From Microdochium bolleyi (Eukaryota > Ascomycota > Sordariomycetes > Xylariales > Microdochiaceae), in NCBI GenBank assembly GCA_001566295.1, contig KQ964254.1:558001-622000 (forward strand): DNA of 64,000 nt, given 5' to 3'. Shown here piece by piece: positions 11,315 to 23,175 of this stretch. The notes below the pieces were generated by a model. That model was not told the origin of the DNA. It ran no database searches and saw nothing but the letters and a program-made list of their open reading frames with translations. Position 1 is the first letter of the stretch, and the number at the start of each line of letters is the position of its first letter. Position numbers and translations under genes: made by a program.

Positions 11315-13537
11315 TTAAGCCTTCTCCTCGGTCTTCTCCTCCTTCTGCTCGGCAGAAGAGTCGCCCTGCGACTTGACGTAGTCGTTGTAGACGGACATGG
11401 CCTCATCGACCTTGGCGCGCAGAGCGTTGTCGTCCTCAACAAGGTTGACAAGCTCGGCATTGTCCATCTCCAGCAGCATACCAGTGATCTTGCCAGCAAG
11501 CTCGGGCTGCATGGCCGAGATCTTGGGGAAGATGAGCTCTCCGAGCATCTGCTTCTGGTGACCAGGGTTACCAGCGTGAGACTGGAGCTGCTGCTGCAGC
11601 AGAGAAGTCTGTGTCAGGTCCTGAGCGGCACCGGCGGCCTGCTGAGGAGGCTGAGTCTGCTGCTGCTGCTGCTGGTTACCGCCGCCACGGCCGCCCTGGG
11701 GGAACTGACCACCGGGGTGACCATTGCGTCCGTGGGGGCCGCCGCGACCACCAGGGCCGCCCTGGCGGGCGTTGGGAGGGTAGCCGGACATGGCAGGTCC
11801 GCCCTGGCCCATCATGAACTGAGGGTTACCAGGCTGGCCGTAGGGAGCGCCAGGGGGGAACTGTCCGGGCATGTACATATTGGGCGGGATCTGCTGGGGC
11901 ATGGGACCGCCACGGCCACCCTGAGGACCGCCGTAGTTGGGGTTGAACTGGCCCGGGCGACCGCCAGGCATGCCCATGCCAGGCTGAGGGAAGGGCATAC
12001 CGCGACCACCCTGGGGAGGGAATCCAGGCTGCTGGCCAGGAGCATAGAAGACGGGGGGTTGCATGAACTGCTGGGGAACACCGGCAGCGGCAGCGGCCTG
12101 CTGCATGCGAAGCTGGTTGCGAGCTTGGATGCTAGCCTCAAGCTGGCTCTTGCGGACGTCCTTGCGCTGGGCAAGAGCAACGTACAGGGGCTTGCTGTCG
12201 ATCATGCGCTGGTTCATCTCGGCAACGGCCTTAGTAGCGTCATCGGGGTTGGCGAAGCAGACGAATCCGAAGCCCTTGCTCTTGCCGAGCTTGCGGTCGG
12301 TCTTCTTCTCCTTCGACTCGTCGGCCTCGTCGGACTCCTCGGTGTTCTCGTTCTCCTTATCCTTGTCATCTTTCTCCTGCTCACCCTCGATCAGGCTGTC
12401 ACGCATGACCTTTGCGGAGGTGATGGGACCGAAGTCAGAGAACATCTGGCGGAGCTTATCGTCGTCGATGTCGTCAGACAGGTTCTTGATGTAGAGATTG
12501 ACGCCCTGGTACTTGCTGGCCTTCTCCTGGCGAGCGGCCTCGTAAGACTTGCGGAGCTCTTCCTCGCGCTCGTGCTTCTTCTGCGCACGACCAACATAGA
12601 GGTCCTGGCCCTTGAAGTCCTTGCCGTTGAGGTCGTCGACAGCCTTGGAGGCGTCCTCGTGGGCGGTGTAGTTGACGAAGCCGAAGCCGCGAGACTTGCC
12701 CTCGGCGTCACGAGCCAGTGAAGACGAAGTAACATCGCCGAATTTCTCGAAGAGGGCACGGAACTCATCGTCAGTAGCGTCAGGGCTGATATTCTTGACG
12801 TAGACGTTGGTGAAGTTGGCCTTCATCTCCTCGAACTTGGACTGACGATCCTTCTTGGGGATGTGGTGTCCGACGAAAACCTTCTTCTCGTTCAGCAACA
12901 TGCCGTTAACGTGCTTGATGGCCTGAGAAGCGGCCTCGTCAGTCTCGTAGTGGACGAAACCATAGCCCTTGGAGTTGCCATTCTCATCCTGCGCGACCTT
13001 GCAGCTCAAGATGTTACCGAAAGCGGCAAAGGTGTCGTGAAGAGCCTTGTTGTCAATGGCGGCGTCCAGGTTCTTGATGAAGATGTTGCCAGCTCCGCTC
13101 TTGCGGAGGTTGGGGTCACGCTGGGACCACATGATGCGGCAGGGGCGGCCCTTGATCTGCGTGTAGTTGAGTTCCTCGAGAGCACGCTCGCCGTCAGAAG
13201 TGGTGTTGTAGTTGACGTAGGCGTAGCCAAGCGAGCGGCGAGTCACGGCATCGCGGCAGACGCGGATGGAGGCGACGGAGCCGATCTGAGAGAAGAGCTC
13301 GAAGAGCATAGCCTCGGTGACCGAAGGGTCAAGCTCGCCAACGTAGAGCGAGGCAGAGGCGGCAGGGTGGGGGGTCTGGCCCGAGCCGGAGGCGGGGCCT
13401 GCGGACTCAGGCTCATCGTTCGAGGCAGCGACGTTGGTGTCGACGGCAGGCTTGGCCTCGCTGCCGGAGTTGATGGAGGTGTTGCCGAGATCAGTGGCGA
13501 GCTGATCAACAGCGCCAGAAGCAGCGGCGGCAGACAT
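11315..13537 (-). CDS. pab1: Polyadenylate-binding protein PAB1
   Basis: This intronless 740-residue gene encodes cytoplasmic poly(A)-binding protein, which coats mRNA tails, supports translation by contacting eIF4G and controls deadenylation. Four RRMs are visible by their RNP2 strands: LYVGEL (~64), IFIKNL (~150), VYVKNI (~243) and LYIKNL (~345). RRM4 carries a roughly 40-residue charged insert ([18 protein letters not shown]...) between the first strands and its RNP1 (KGFGFVCF); such inserts are known in filamentous fungal PAB proteins. A Pro/Gly/Gln/Met-rich linker follows. The C-terminal MLLE domain (from [20 protein letters not shown] to [15 protein letters not shown]) binds PAM2 peptides. 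Very strong codon bias leaves long open frames on the opposite strand; these are shadows. The start is the first ATG, followed by an acidic Ser/Ala leader typical of the family. Confidence 0.97.
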   Translation of the reverse strand: MSAAAASGAVDQLATDLGNTSINSGSEAKPAVDTNVAASNDEPESAGPASGSGQTPHPAASASLYVGELDPSVTEAMLFELFSQIGSVASIRVCRDAVTRRSLGYAYVNYNTTSDGERALEELNYTQIKGRPCRIMWSQRDPNLRKSGAGNIFIKNLDAAIDNKALHDTFAAFGNILSCKVAQDENGNSKGYGFVHYETDEAASQAIKHVNGMLLNEKKVFVGHHIPKKDRQSKFEEMKANFTNVYVKNISPDATDDEFRALFEKFGDVTSSSLARDAEGKSRGFGFVNYTAHEDASKAVDDLNGKDFKGQDLYVGRAQKKHEREEELRKSYEAARQEKASKYQGVNLYIKNLSDDIDDDKLRQMFSDFGPITSAKVMRDSLIEGEQEKDDKDKENENTEESDEADESKEKKTDRKLGKSKGFGFVCFANPDDATKAVAEMNQRMIDSKPLYVALAQRKDVRKSQLEASIQARNQLRMQQAAAAAGVPQQFMQPPVFYAPGQQPGFPPQGGRGMPFPQPGMGMPGGRPGQFNPNYGGPQGGRGGPMPQQIPPNMYMPGQFPPGAPYGQPGNPQFMMGQGGPAMSGYPPNARQGGPGGRGGPHGRNGHPGGQFPQGGRGGGNQQQQQQTQPPQQAAGAAQDLTQTSLLQQQLQSHAGNPGHQKQMLGELIFPKISAMQPELAGKITGMLLEMDNAELVNLVEDDNALRAKVDEAMSVYNDYVKSQGDSSAEQKEEKTEEKA

Positions 13538-15878
13538 GATGGCTGTGGTGGTGTCGGGAGGGGATTCTTCTAGATTCGTCTCGTGATGTCGATGGCAGAG
13601 ATGGGACCAAGGTCAACCTGTTCCGTCAATATGGGAGGGAGTCGAACGGCAAGTGTCGGCTCGGATCGTTTAGAAGGGGCGGGCGTGACGAGAGCGAGTG
13701 GTGAAGCCTGTGCCGCGGGGTGGTGAATTGGCGGTGGGAGGGATGTGGAGGAGGGGGGTTTTCTGGATTTTCTGATTTTTTTGGTGTTTTCTGGAGTTGA
13801 ATTTGGCGAGAACAGATATGAAACACGAGCTCGGAAGAAGTCGTGCTTATAACTGAATCTCTTTTGTGCTTTTATGGGACGAAGCTGGTGATAACGGGGT
13901 GTCAAGTCGTTAAAAGGAAGGAAAGAGGGAAGAGGAGGGTCGTGCCCACCGCTTAAAAGACCTGCCCAGGTGAAATTTTGGATTGCGACCGAACAGAGAT
14001 GGGTGATGTGGGTCTGCTGCACAACCTGGGAGGCCCAACGGCGCCAGCCAAAAAATGTGATTTGGACCCTGACAGGGAGAAAAAATCTCTACTGGAGCAA
14101 CCCCCACCATGCTCTGGCTGCTCGCAGCAGGTAGTCTGCTGGTCTTCGTGACATGCTACCTCACCATTGTATGACCTTGCTCACTTGTACTTCTGACCTG
14201 GCTCTACTTTCACATGGCGATGTCATACTCACATGGGTAGTGTGCTACTCGCTCAAGTGCTGGTGTCGCTGAAGAATCTACCTGAGGTACTTCAGTAGCT
14301 TGTCATGACTGGACGCATGAAATTGTCCCAAGCCATGGTTTGATCAATCATGGATATTTGTGTCTTCCGCGCATCACCGAGATAGGACCTGCGGCGCATG
14401 AACGAGTGTGTCCACGCAGCCACCCCATCTCGCAAATATGACAGACACTTGGCGATCCGTCAATATCTTGGACGTGTTTGTTTGCCCGCCACGCCACAAT
14501 GCTCACAGAACATGTTGCAAACCTTGGGGGCCGTGGAAGGCGGGAGAACCAAAACAGCCGCAGAAGGGGCGGTAGATCAGAGCAAACCAGCCAGATGACC
14601 ATTAGTGGTCTGCTCGTTCTGACATGAACCCAAGCAGGATTGAAGCATCCGAACATCATCGTTATTACATGTTCCTTGCAGTAAGCATCATGAGCAGCTT
14701 CGAGAGAGACTGGGGCTGTGCTGGTTGCGATCTGATGGCGGCGGGGTCACCAAACCCTAGTTCCTACCTGACAGCGATCACTTGTGACTGAGCCCTCCGG
14801 ATGCCAGCCCTCAAGGCGAGACTCAGCACGATGATCTTCGTACTGATTTGGCACAACGTCCCTCGTCTATTCGAACGTCTTAAGCCGTGAAGGTACCCAC
14901 TGTCGAGCATCTACGCGGCCATTTCGAATCCCTCTCGCATCTAACGTTTGTCCATGTGGGGTAAGGCAAATGCCCAGCCGGCAGCTCGGAGTTAAGAACA
15001 GCCCGTCTGGATTTGGCACCGCGTTCATGAGAGCAGCCTCAAAGATGGAGGGTTGGTATCACTGTGCTATGGGGACATGCTCGAGGCCCGTGTTGGCGTG
15101 TCAATTTTTCTTTCCAAGACTGGTTGCATGTAACATGGAACTTGATCAGTAAAGCATCTCTTTGCGGGACAGAGGGCCCTCAGGATACCCTCAAGGTGGA
15201 CTCCAACGACCCAGGCCAGAGGCCTATAGAGTCAAGAGTGGAATTGGCGCGACTGCACGGGAGAGAGCACAGGAAAGAAGACCCGGACTTGAGAGGAAGG
15301 TTGGTTCAACGATGCCCGTCTAGCACAAAGTAGATCTATGCACGGCTGAGGGTCGTGCACATCTTTGACAGTCCCTGAGCAGCACCAAACATCGAATGTG
15401 GAGGAATTGCATCACCGATGGTGGGGCTAGTATGACCGCCGTGAACGCCGCGTCGACTGCTGCCTCGCTACTGACCTTGACCTGACCGAGCCGCATAGCT
15501 CTGGGAGCTGGTAGCCTTGATCATTAAAAGCGCGGTACGTTTGACGCGCACAGGCAAACTCCACGAATCATTCGCCCTATGTCCATCTTGAGCTTCGTTA
15601 AGTTCTCAGCGTTGCGCCACCTGTTCCGTTCCTGTTGGTTCTAGCGACTGCCTCGCCACGCCACCGGCATCGCTGCATCGTTGTCCACCACCTCTCGCCC
15701 GTCCCCCCGAAGCGACGCCCTTGACCGCGAAATACCCACATGGCTGAATGTAGCCTCGGGTCCTTGCAACATTGCAACTCTCGACGGGCACCCTGAATAG
15801 CGCCTCTGTTCCGGCACTCCGAAAGCCGGACATCGCACCAGTCACGACGATCGCCATACGATACGACACAACACCAAC
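13538..15878. other. Divergent promoter region between PAB1 and HUL5
   Basis: This 2.3 kb separates two divergent genes and must hold both promoters. The PAB1-proximal side is pyrimidine/purine-skewed (GA-rich on the plus strand) as in strongly expressed fungal genes. The middle (14.1-15.5 kb) has only short open frames and no recognised domain, tRNA or repeat. Confidence 0.6.
13757..13800 (-). promoter_or_regulatory. A-rich stretch in the PAB1 mRNA leader, possible autoregulatory site
   Basis: Read as mRNA, about 220-260 nt upstream of the PAB1 start codon there is a clustered A-rich segment with runs of four to seven A separated by short spacers. PABP genes of animals and plants carry A-rich leaders through which the protein represses its own translation. 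That this segment belongs to the transcript and acts this way is inference. Confidence 0.35.
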
Positions 15879-18800
15879 ATGCTTCCTACCTTCACCGGCA
15901 ACTCGCGGCGGCCGCGCAATGTGAACCTCAGTGGACAGCGCAATACAAATCCATGGGGGTCCAGCGGCTGGAGTGCAAACCCCGGTGCCGCCTCGGGCGC
16001 CTCCAAGACTGTCGCAAATGCCCAGGCCGAACGGGAGAAGAGGCAGAGGGATCGTGAGGAGCTTGTGGCTGCGAAACGGCTGCAGAGGGTTTGGAGAGGA
16101 CACCAGGACCGGCAGAGAACCAAGGACAGATACCGTGCAGCATATGACGAGGACATACGGCAGAACACAGTCTCGGAGCCTAGCCAGCGTGTTGCGAGGA
16201 CATTACCCCTGCTATTGGCCTTCTTCAACCCGAGGCGCCAGGACGATCAGGGAAGGTTGGACATATTTGCCCGCGACTTCAGTGCCTATCAAACCAGCGA
16301 TCCTGCCCTTGACGCTTTGAGCGGACACTCTCTTGACCGGCTAGCTCGGCTTTTCGTCGTCGCTTTGGAGAGGTTAGTCCAAGGCGAGCACTGGCTTCTT
16401 GCGAGTCGAGAAATTAAAGCTTTGACTTGTAGACATTCATTCACAACGGCTCGCGAGCATCTCCGTACACTGTCTGGGCTTGTTAGGAGAAGGCCGGAAA
16501 GTGTCACCCCTATCGTGGCCAGATACTACAAGATGGTAGCGCAGTGCTTTTCGGGCTCTTCAGACTCAGACGACGAGCAAGCAATGCTATGTGATGCTGT
16601 TGCGGCGCCGTTGTCGTCGGGCAAAGGTATGCTTTTGACTCCCGATCTGCCGCGCGACAGGACCAGTCACTGACTTTCTACAGCATCATCTCTAGAACCT
16701 GCATATCAAGCTATAGCGTTTCAATTCCTGACCTTTGAAGACTTACCTGTTATCAAACAAAATCCTGGTCTCCTCACAGCCACCATCGATCATCAAATGC
16801 TCTCGACTGTCATATCCAAGACGATCCTGTCTGGCCTAGTCACAGACACAACATCCAGAGAGGGCCAACTTTGGCTGCTGGCGCACTTCATCGCTTTGAG
16901 CAGAACGTCCGCGGCAAGTCAGGACGCCACATACATCAAGGCCTTGTATCTACAGCTATCAAATCTTGCTGTGGATATCCGAGTGCGGTACAACCAAGAT
17001 GAAACTCTCGATGGAGATCAGGCTTCAGATGACGAGGATGTCAACATGGTCGGATCCGCGTCTGGGGCACTTCCAGAGTTCATCGCCGGCCAGCTCGAAT
17101 TCCTTGTCAACGACGAGGGCATAAGCGAACTACTTCGCAGGTTCACAACGTAAGCGCAAAGTGTTGCATGTTTCTAGGGGTACGATGCGGCTAACATGTT
17201 GCGAACAGGACGTCAACCTCGACTGCAGGCCTTTCCGAAGATGCGAACCTGCTTGCTGGATACACCTTGGTGTTGCTCAAATGTTTCCCACATCACGGCG
17301 ACGACATCAAGATGCGCCTGTTCCATGGTGACATTACAACAAGTGGATTAGAAGGACAACGGGCGATCCCAACCGTTAAGTACTTCTGGCTAGCGGCATC
17401 AAAGACGGAGGTCTTTCGCAAGCTTAGGCAGAGCAAGATTGCACACCCTGCATCAGTACTCGCTCCCTTATTGCAGCCACACGCTGGGCACGACGAGCAG
17501 TGGCGCACACTCTCGCTATTCCTCGAGCTATACAACTTTCTACTACGCGTGACCGACGACGAGGATTTCCTGCCTTCGACGATGCAGACAGTGCCACAGC
17601 AGAGTCCAGCCACCGCACGTATCCGCTCTAGCGGTTTGGACCCAGAAGAGCTCAAGGCACTCACAAGCTTTCTCAAGAATCTCACCTTTCCTCTATATCA
17701 CGATCTGCCGACCATAATATCTGCTATGAAGGAGCCCGCACGACTCGACCACTTCATGGGTTCGCACTCAAAGTCCTCAGTTCGTACTGCAGGTGCACAG
17801 GAGGCTCTGTCCACTGCCGTTGGCAACGACATCATCGGGTTGCGCCAAGTTGCAACCACCACTATGAGATCATTATATGAGCGGGACTCCCGTCGGAAAT
17901 TCCTTCCTCAAGACTTCTGGCTGATGACGTCGAAGTTCGACATGAATGGTTTTACATCGGCAGTCGTGCTCGAGGAGCAACAGAAGAACGAGACTGCCGA
18001 GGAAGAAGATGATGACGAGGATGAGATTGACCGAACATCGTTCCACACTGCGAGCGTATCGCGGATTTCACGTGCTGCTCAGATTGAACGACAGCGACAA
18101 TTGCGACGCATACAACGAGAGAAGCTCCTGGCTCAGGCAGCGCCAAAACTTGAGGTGCTGCGGAATATGCCGTTCATCATCCCCTTTGAGATCAGAGTGC
18201 AGATTTTTCGGCAGTTTATTTACCTGGACAAGAACCGCAGGCGCGGGGGTAACGTGGATCCTGACCGCTGGCGGCTGTCTGTGATCCAGAGCGCGGGCGG
18301 CTTCGGGGGCCCTACACCTGGTGGCCGAGAGATTCTTGGGCGTCACACTGCTCGTGTCAAGCGTGGTTCGGTATTTGACGACGCGTACGAGCAGTTTTAC
18401 AACCTTGGCGAGGGGATCAAGGAACCCATCCAAATCACGTTTGTGGACCAGTTCGATCAACCAGAGGCCGGCATAGATGGTGGAGGTGTCACCAAAGAGT
18501 TCCTCACCAGTGCCGCTGAAGATGCTTTCGATCCCAGCGAGACGGGCCCTGGGTATTTTGTTGCGAACCAGCAGAATCTGCTCTACCCCAATCCCAGCGC
18601 CTTCGACGAGCGTGCCGAGCTGCTCCGCTACACAGGCACTGTCAAGGGGTCGCCTGAGTGGAACAACGGCATGGCTGATCTCTCCAAGAGATATGAATTT
18701 CTGGGTCGCCTCATTGGCAAGTGCATGTACGAGGGTATCCTCGTCGACATATCGTTTGCCAGCTTCTTTCTGCTCAAATGGGCGTCATCGGGTCATACAT

Positions 18801-19540
18801 CGCCCACAGACCATCGGGCCAACCTCAACGACCTCCGAGACATGGACCCAGAACTATACCAAGGACTCATCAGCCTAAAGAACTACCCAGGCGACGTCTC
18901 TGACCTTTCCTTAGACTTCACCATTACGGATCAGGTCAAAGACTTCCAGGGTAAGGTCCACACATTCACACGGCCGCTCCGCAAAGAAGGCTCTAGCCTG
19001 GCAGTAACCAACAAAGACCGCCCCCTGTATATATCTTACGTTGTCAACCACCGGCTCGTGGCGCAGCCGTATCGCCAGACAAAGGCCTTCCTGCGTGGCC
19101 TGGGATCCATCATCAACCCGTACTGGCTGTCCATGTTCAACCAGTCGGAGCTCCAGCGCCTAGTGGGGGGAGACAGCACCGAGATCGACGTCGAGGACCT
19201 GCGCCGCAACACGCAGTACTCGGGCCTGTATGCGATCGGCGACGACGGCCTCGAGCACCCCACGGTCGAGATGTTCTGGCAGGTCATGCACGGGTTTCGG
19301 GACTCGGAGCGCCGCGAGGTGCTCAAGTACGTGACCTCGACGCCTCGCGCGCCACTGCTCGGGTTCGCGCAGCTCAGCCCGGCGTTCAGCATCAGGGACG
19401 GCGGGACGGACGAGACCCGACTGCCAAGCACGAGCACGTGCGTGAACTTGCTCAAGCTCCCGCGATATAGCTCGGCCGAGACGCTCAGGAAGAAGCTGCT
19501 GTATGCTGTGCAGTCGGGTGCTGGGTTTGATCTGAGCTGA
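15879..19540 (+). CDS. hul5: HUL5-type HECT E3 ubiquitin ligase
   Basis: Exons are 15879-16626, 16684-17149 and 17209-19540, giving 1181 aa. Both introns (57 and 59 bp) have consensus borders and keep phase. The product matches the Hul5/UBE3C family, a proteasome-associated ligase that extends ubiquitin chains and acts on misfolded and stalled substrates. Visible features are the N-terminal MLPTFTGNSRRPRNVNLSG motif, a nearby IQ-like helix (AAKRLQRVWRGHQDRQR), a long helical middle region with an acidic stretch (AEEEDDDEDEID), and a C-terminal HECT domain. That domain contains QITFVDQFDQPEAGIDGGGVTKEF and the catalytic cysteine in STSTCVNLLKLP (about Cys1149, 32 residues from the end). Length and architecture are normal for the family. 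Confidence 0.95.
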
Positions 19541-20171
19541 GGGAGTTACAGCGCTGCTGACCGGGATGGGGAAGGGACTACGGCTCAGAGCAGTCATGTG
19601 CTATTCCTTCACACGCGGGGTTGGGGGAAACACAGCGTGGAATGATTTTATTGTAGATAATGTTGAAGCAACAGCAGCGTGTTTCTTCTCAATTCTCCCA
19701 TATCGTGCCATGCGGTTGATTTATGACTTGGCAGTGACGGGAAAGGGAGGCGGAATATCAATGATTTCAGTGTCTCGTCGATAGACAAGAGAGATACATA
19801 AATACATGCCCCTAGCCCGGGCAGAGCGTGTTCCCGTATGTTTCTGGTTGATGTGACATTGTGACCACATCGCCGGGTGCTGTGCAGAAAAAAGCCATGC
19901 TCGTGAAATGCTTTGCAAGGTTCAAAATTGCATGCGAAGGTAATATCTGTGTATGTCTTTCATCTACGCTGATGCATGCATATCTGTCTACCTATTTTGC
20001 GAAACAACACGAACCCGCATAACCACGGCGCTAACGAAAAATCAATTAAAAATCCAAGAGTCTACAGTAAGAGACAACCGTAAATTCATCATAGAGAAAG
20101 ATTTAGCCCGTCCACGATTCTACACTCGTATCATCTGCGCCTCGCGGGGGACAGAGCTTTCCCATCAGCCT
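19541..20171. other. Convergent intergenic region, HUL5 and F-box gene 3' ends
   Basis: Both neighbours end here. The stretch is moderately AT-rich, as expected for 3' UTRs. No coding or RNA feature was recognised. Confidence 0.6.
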
Positions 20172-22208
20172 TTAATATATCGTAAAGTCCTCGATGTACT
20201 GGTAGCATGCATCGAGCCGGTGCCGCTTGCGCGCCGACTCGCTCGGGAACTCCATGTACACGCTCTGCTGGGCGTGTTGGTGCCGGATCAGGGGAACGCG
20301 CTGGGATTCGCTGACGTCGCGCAGCACGGAGCCGTCACCTGTCTCAATGATTCCAGCGCCCACGCGGCTGGCTGGGTGCAGCGGGCCGCTCGTCGGCGGG
20401 GGCGGGCCGTGTGCTGGTCCTCCTGCTCCTGCTACGGTCGTCGTGACTGTGGTGGGATTGGAGGGGTCGTTGCTGCTGGTGTTGTTGTAGTGGTGGTGCT
20501 GTTGGTCGCCCTTGAGGTTCATCTCGACGAGCGTTGCAGACAGCCCGGCGTATAGGGTCGACGAGACGTCGCTGGCCCTCGCCAGGGTGTGGATCGGGGA
20601 CTCCCTGCGGACGTTGAGGTAGACGTTAATATTCGGCCTGTAGAACGAGTGGGACGACAGGGCGTGCCAGCAGCAACGAGAGCCGGCGAGGTGGTCGCAG
20701 CGGTCGTTGGTGGGCTGGTACGGGGTGGCAGTCATCGTGGGCGAACGCGACTCCGGGTATGGGGGGTCGTCGCTGCACGGAAGCGCATCGGTATACTGGT
20801 ATCCTCTGGACCAGCGGAAGTCGAAGATTTTGAGGACCGAAGCCCGCGCGCTGCCCGCCACGAAGCGCTCGAGGCCGAAGGATATGAGTGAGCTGGACGG
20901 GGTCGTCGGCTCGAAGTGGTCCTGGTATATGCGGTCGAAGGGCTGTCTCGTACGCAAATCTTGCAGGCGGATGGTCCCGTCGTCCCAGGCGCTCAAGATT
21001 GTGCTCTCGAATCCGCTGGCTACGGAATTGGAGCCCACGGGCAGTATAGCTCTCACGCTATTATTCTCCAGCTCGTCTTTGATGTAGCCACCCGTCACTT
21101 TCGTGGCTGCCGCCATGTCCAGCCCACTAGGTCTAATCGTGATGTACCGTAGAGGGTCGAGACTACTCGTCATGCCAACAGCGAGCAGGTCGTGGCTCAC
21201 AAACTTGACATCTCGAATAACTTGGAAAGGTCTCGATCCCTCCTGGTGCCTGAGTATTATGGAGTCGTAGGGTGCGATGACTGGAACAACCTCATGGTGG
21301 TTGTGCTCGCCCGAGGCGCCCTTGTCTGATCCCTCGCCATACGAGTACAGCATGAGAGTGTCTTTCGTTGCGCTGGCGAGCAAACAACCGTACTTGGCAG
21401 TGTCGAGGGCTTGGATATCTTTCTGCTCGATCTTCTCGCCTCCCTCTTCTCGTGGAGAGTCCAACTTTGCTGGGCGAAAGTGTAAGACGGGCTGGGCGAA
21501 GCTTTGTGCGTCAAGTGAAAGCAAGCTCAGCTCGCCACTAGCTCTGCCAGTCACTGCCGCTATGCTTTTGCCTCGGGAGGCTCCCAAGGTACCGTCCACC
21601 ACGGCGAGACACGTGACATCGTCCTTCCCAGCTGTATAGCCATGACGAGCACCCTCGGACAGATGCCAGGTCTCTGTCCGGTCCCTGCCAGGGTGGTTGA
21701 GCCGCGTGCGAGCCACGATGTCCTCGCCTGCACCCCAGATCACGGTCTCGACACTGTGTCCGCCTTGTTGCGTTTCGTGGGCGGCCACCACCATGTGACA
21801 AGGTATCGTCTGGGAAGGGACGAAGGGTGCCCCGCCGCGAGCACCACCACGGCGGCCTCCGCGACGCTGGTGATGTTGCGGTGTCGTGCGGACAAAGTTG
21901 TCAAAGACAAAAGCCCGCCGGTCCCAGTCCCGCGACTGGGAGGTCAGCGAGCGGGCGAGATCTGCCCACGCGGCATCGCTGTTGACCTCGGGGAGCCCGA
22001 GGCTTGGGAAGCAGGAGCGGACAAAAGTCCGCCATCCGACGGTGATGACAACATTGTGTAGTACGCGACAGGCCGAGCCGAGGCGAGCTACGCTCTGGGC
22101 AGTTTGGAGGTGGGAGAGGATGATGAGCAGGATGTCGGCGGGGAGTGACTCGAGCCTGGCGGGATCCCTGGTGATCTGAAGTGACTTGAAGTGCTGGCTC
22201 AAGTCCAT
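20172..22208 (-). CDS. F-box protein with WD40-like repeats
   Basis: This single exon encodes about 678 aa. The start was set at MDLSQHFKSLQ (ATG at 22206-22208); the frame stays open 219 nt further upstream, but that part is Pro-rich and unlike a protein start. An F-box follows (LESLPADILLIILSHLQTAQ, about residues 18-60), which would recruit the SCF core through Skp1. The remainder has WD-like blades, the clearest being TILSAWDDGTIRLQDLRT, so the product probably selects a substrate for SCF ubiquitination. A His/Arg/Gly insert (QHHQRRGGRRGGARGG) and a poly-Asn/His stretch near the C terminus look disordered. The target cannot be told from sequence. I recognise the architecture as one present in many Pezizomycotina but without a settled name. 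Confidence 0.8.
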   Translation of the reverse strand: MDLSQHFKSLQITRDPARLESLPADILLIILSHLQTAQSVARLGSACRVLHNVVITVGWRTFVRSCFPSLGLPEVNSDAAWADLARSLTSQSRDWDRRAFVFDNFVRTTPQHHQRRGGRRGGARGGAPFVPSQTIPCHMVVAAHETQQGGHSVETVIWGAGEDIVARTRLNHPGRDRTETWHLSEGARHGYTAGKDDVTCLAVVDGTLGASRGKSIAAVTGRASGELSLLSLDAQSFAQPVLHFRPAKLDSPREEGGEKIEQKDIQALDTAKYGCLLASATKDTLMLYSYGEGSDKGASGEHNHHEVVPVIAPYDSIILRHQEGSRPFQVIRDVKFVSHDLLAVGMTSSLDPLRYITIRPSGLDMAAATKVTGGYIKDELENNSVRAILPVGSNSVASGFESTILSAWDDGTIRLQDLRTRQPFDRIYQDHFEPTTPSSSLISFGLERFVAGSARASVLKIFDFRWSRGYQYTDALPCSDDPPYPESRSPTMTATPYQPTNDRCDHLAGSRCCWHALSSHSFYRPNINVYLNVRRESPIHTLARASDVSSTLYAGLSATLVEMNLKGDQQHHHYNNTSSNDPSNPTTVTTTVAGAGGPAHGPPPPTSGPLHPASRVGAGIIETGDGSVLRDVSESQRVPLIRHQHAQQSVYMEFPSESARKRHRLDACYQYIEDFTIY

Positions 22209-23175
22209 GTCGTGGTCTGCTGCGCCATGTGAGGCATCTGGGCGTGCTCGTCTTGGGTGTGGTATATTGTAATAGCAGAGTGTGGTTGGGTTGTACTTGG
22301 CAAAAGTTGGGAAGAAGCCCGGAGACCCGGGTGGTGAAATACTCGGAATACAAGGCCCCCGCCTATCGTGGATGGCGAACAAGCACAAGGCTGGAGCTGG
22401 ATGCAGGGACCGGGACCAGGACCTCACGCGTCAGAGGAGGCGGGACATCGACTGCCGAATCTGGCCAGAATGTCGATCCCAGCGTATGGCATGGCGCCTG
22501 TCGCAGGTGGGTGGTCAACAAAACGAAGCAAAAGAGTCATGGTCGCTGGGGTAGACTGACATCATCTGCGAGCTGAAGCGTTGCGCTGTGACGCAGGCGC
22601 CACAAGACACAAGCGGCCGGCGCCCCTCCCAGGGCCCAACGGTGCGAGGTGCCAGGCGTAAGGTGCAGGGTGCCCACAGCCTAGCCCTCAGCGCTAAACA
22701 TGTCAGCCGAGCACACTTACCAGACGTAGAGTCAGTGACAGTCTCAAGGCTCGTCAGAGCTTGCAATGCCGTCGTCAAGGCAGGGGAGTTCTGGTACTCT
22801 GGCATCAATGCTTGCAAAGGGTCACACACCATGACTCACATGGCCCGGGAGCCCGAGGCCTACGGGGCAGGATGAGTCCACGAAAGCTGTGAGGGGAGTC
22901 AGCAGCAGCCTCTTTGACGATCCAGAAGCGTCTGTCTTGTGTTTCGCTGAAGACATAGCACAAGTTCTGGAAATGTCTCCGGGTCGGGGTGGGGCGTGCC
23001 GATCACCAACGGCAGGCACGACCTCGACCACGACGTCACACGATGCGGAGTCTCCCCAGCTCCTTCAACTGGGGCGCTTTCTGTAACACACGACTCTGCG
23101 CCCAGGTCGACACCAGGTCGACGCCAAGCTTCAGGTTTGTTTCTCAGCTGCCATGACCGCGCCTTGAGACACAGC
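22209..23175. other. Divergent promoter region between F-box gene and P450
   Basis: About 1 kb separates the two divergent starts. The P450 frame is open upstream of the chosen start (from about 22996) but codes a polar, unlikely N terminus. No repeats or RNA genes were noted. Confidence 0.55.

Noticed and set aside
11192..13573. Long plus-strand open frames (509 and 236 residues) antisense to PAB1
   Set aside because: They lie opposite a clear PAB1 gene with strong codon bias. Their composition (Leu/Val/Gly/Ala rich, no domain) is what antisense reading of such codons gives.
14100..15600. Possible tRNA or small gene in the PAB1-HUL5 gap
   Set aside because: No cloverleaf-like A and B box pair or convincing spliced coding segment was found by eye. 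A tRNAscan-SE run giving a scored hit would overturn this.
22209..22427. N-terminal extension of the F-box protein to 22427
   Set aside because: The added 73 residues are Pro/Arg-rich and do not look like a protein start; MDLSQHFKSL just before the F-box is preferred.
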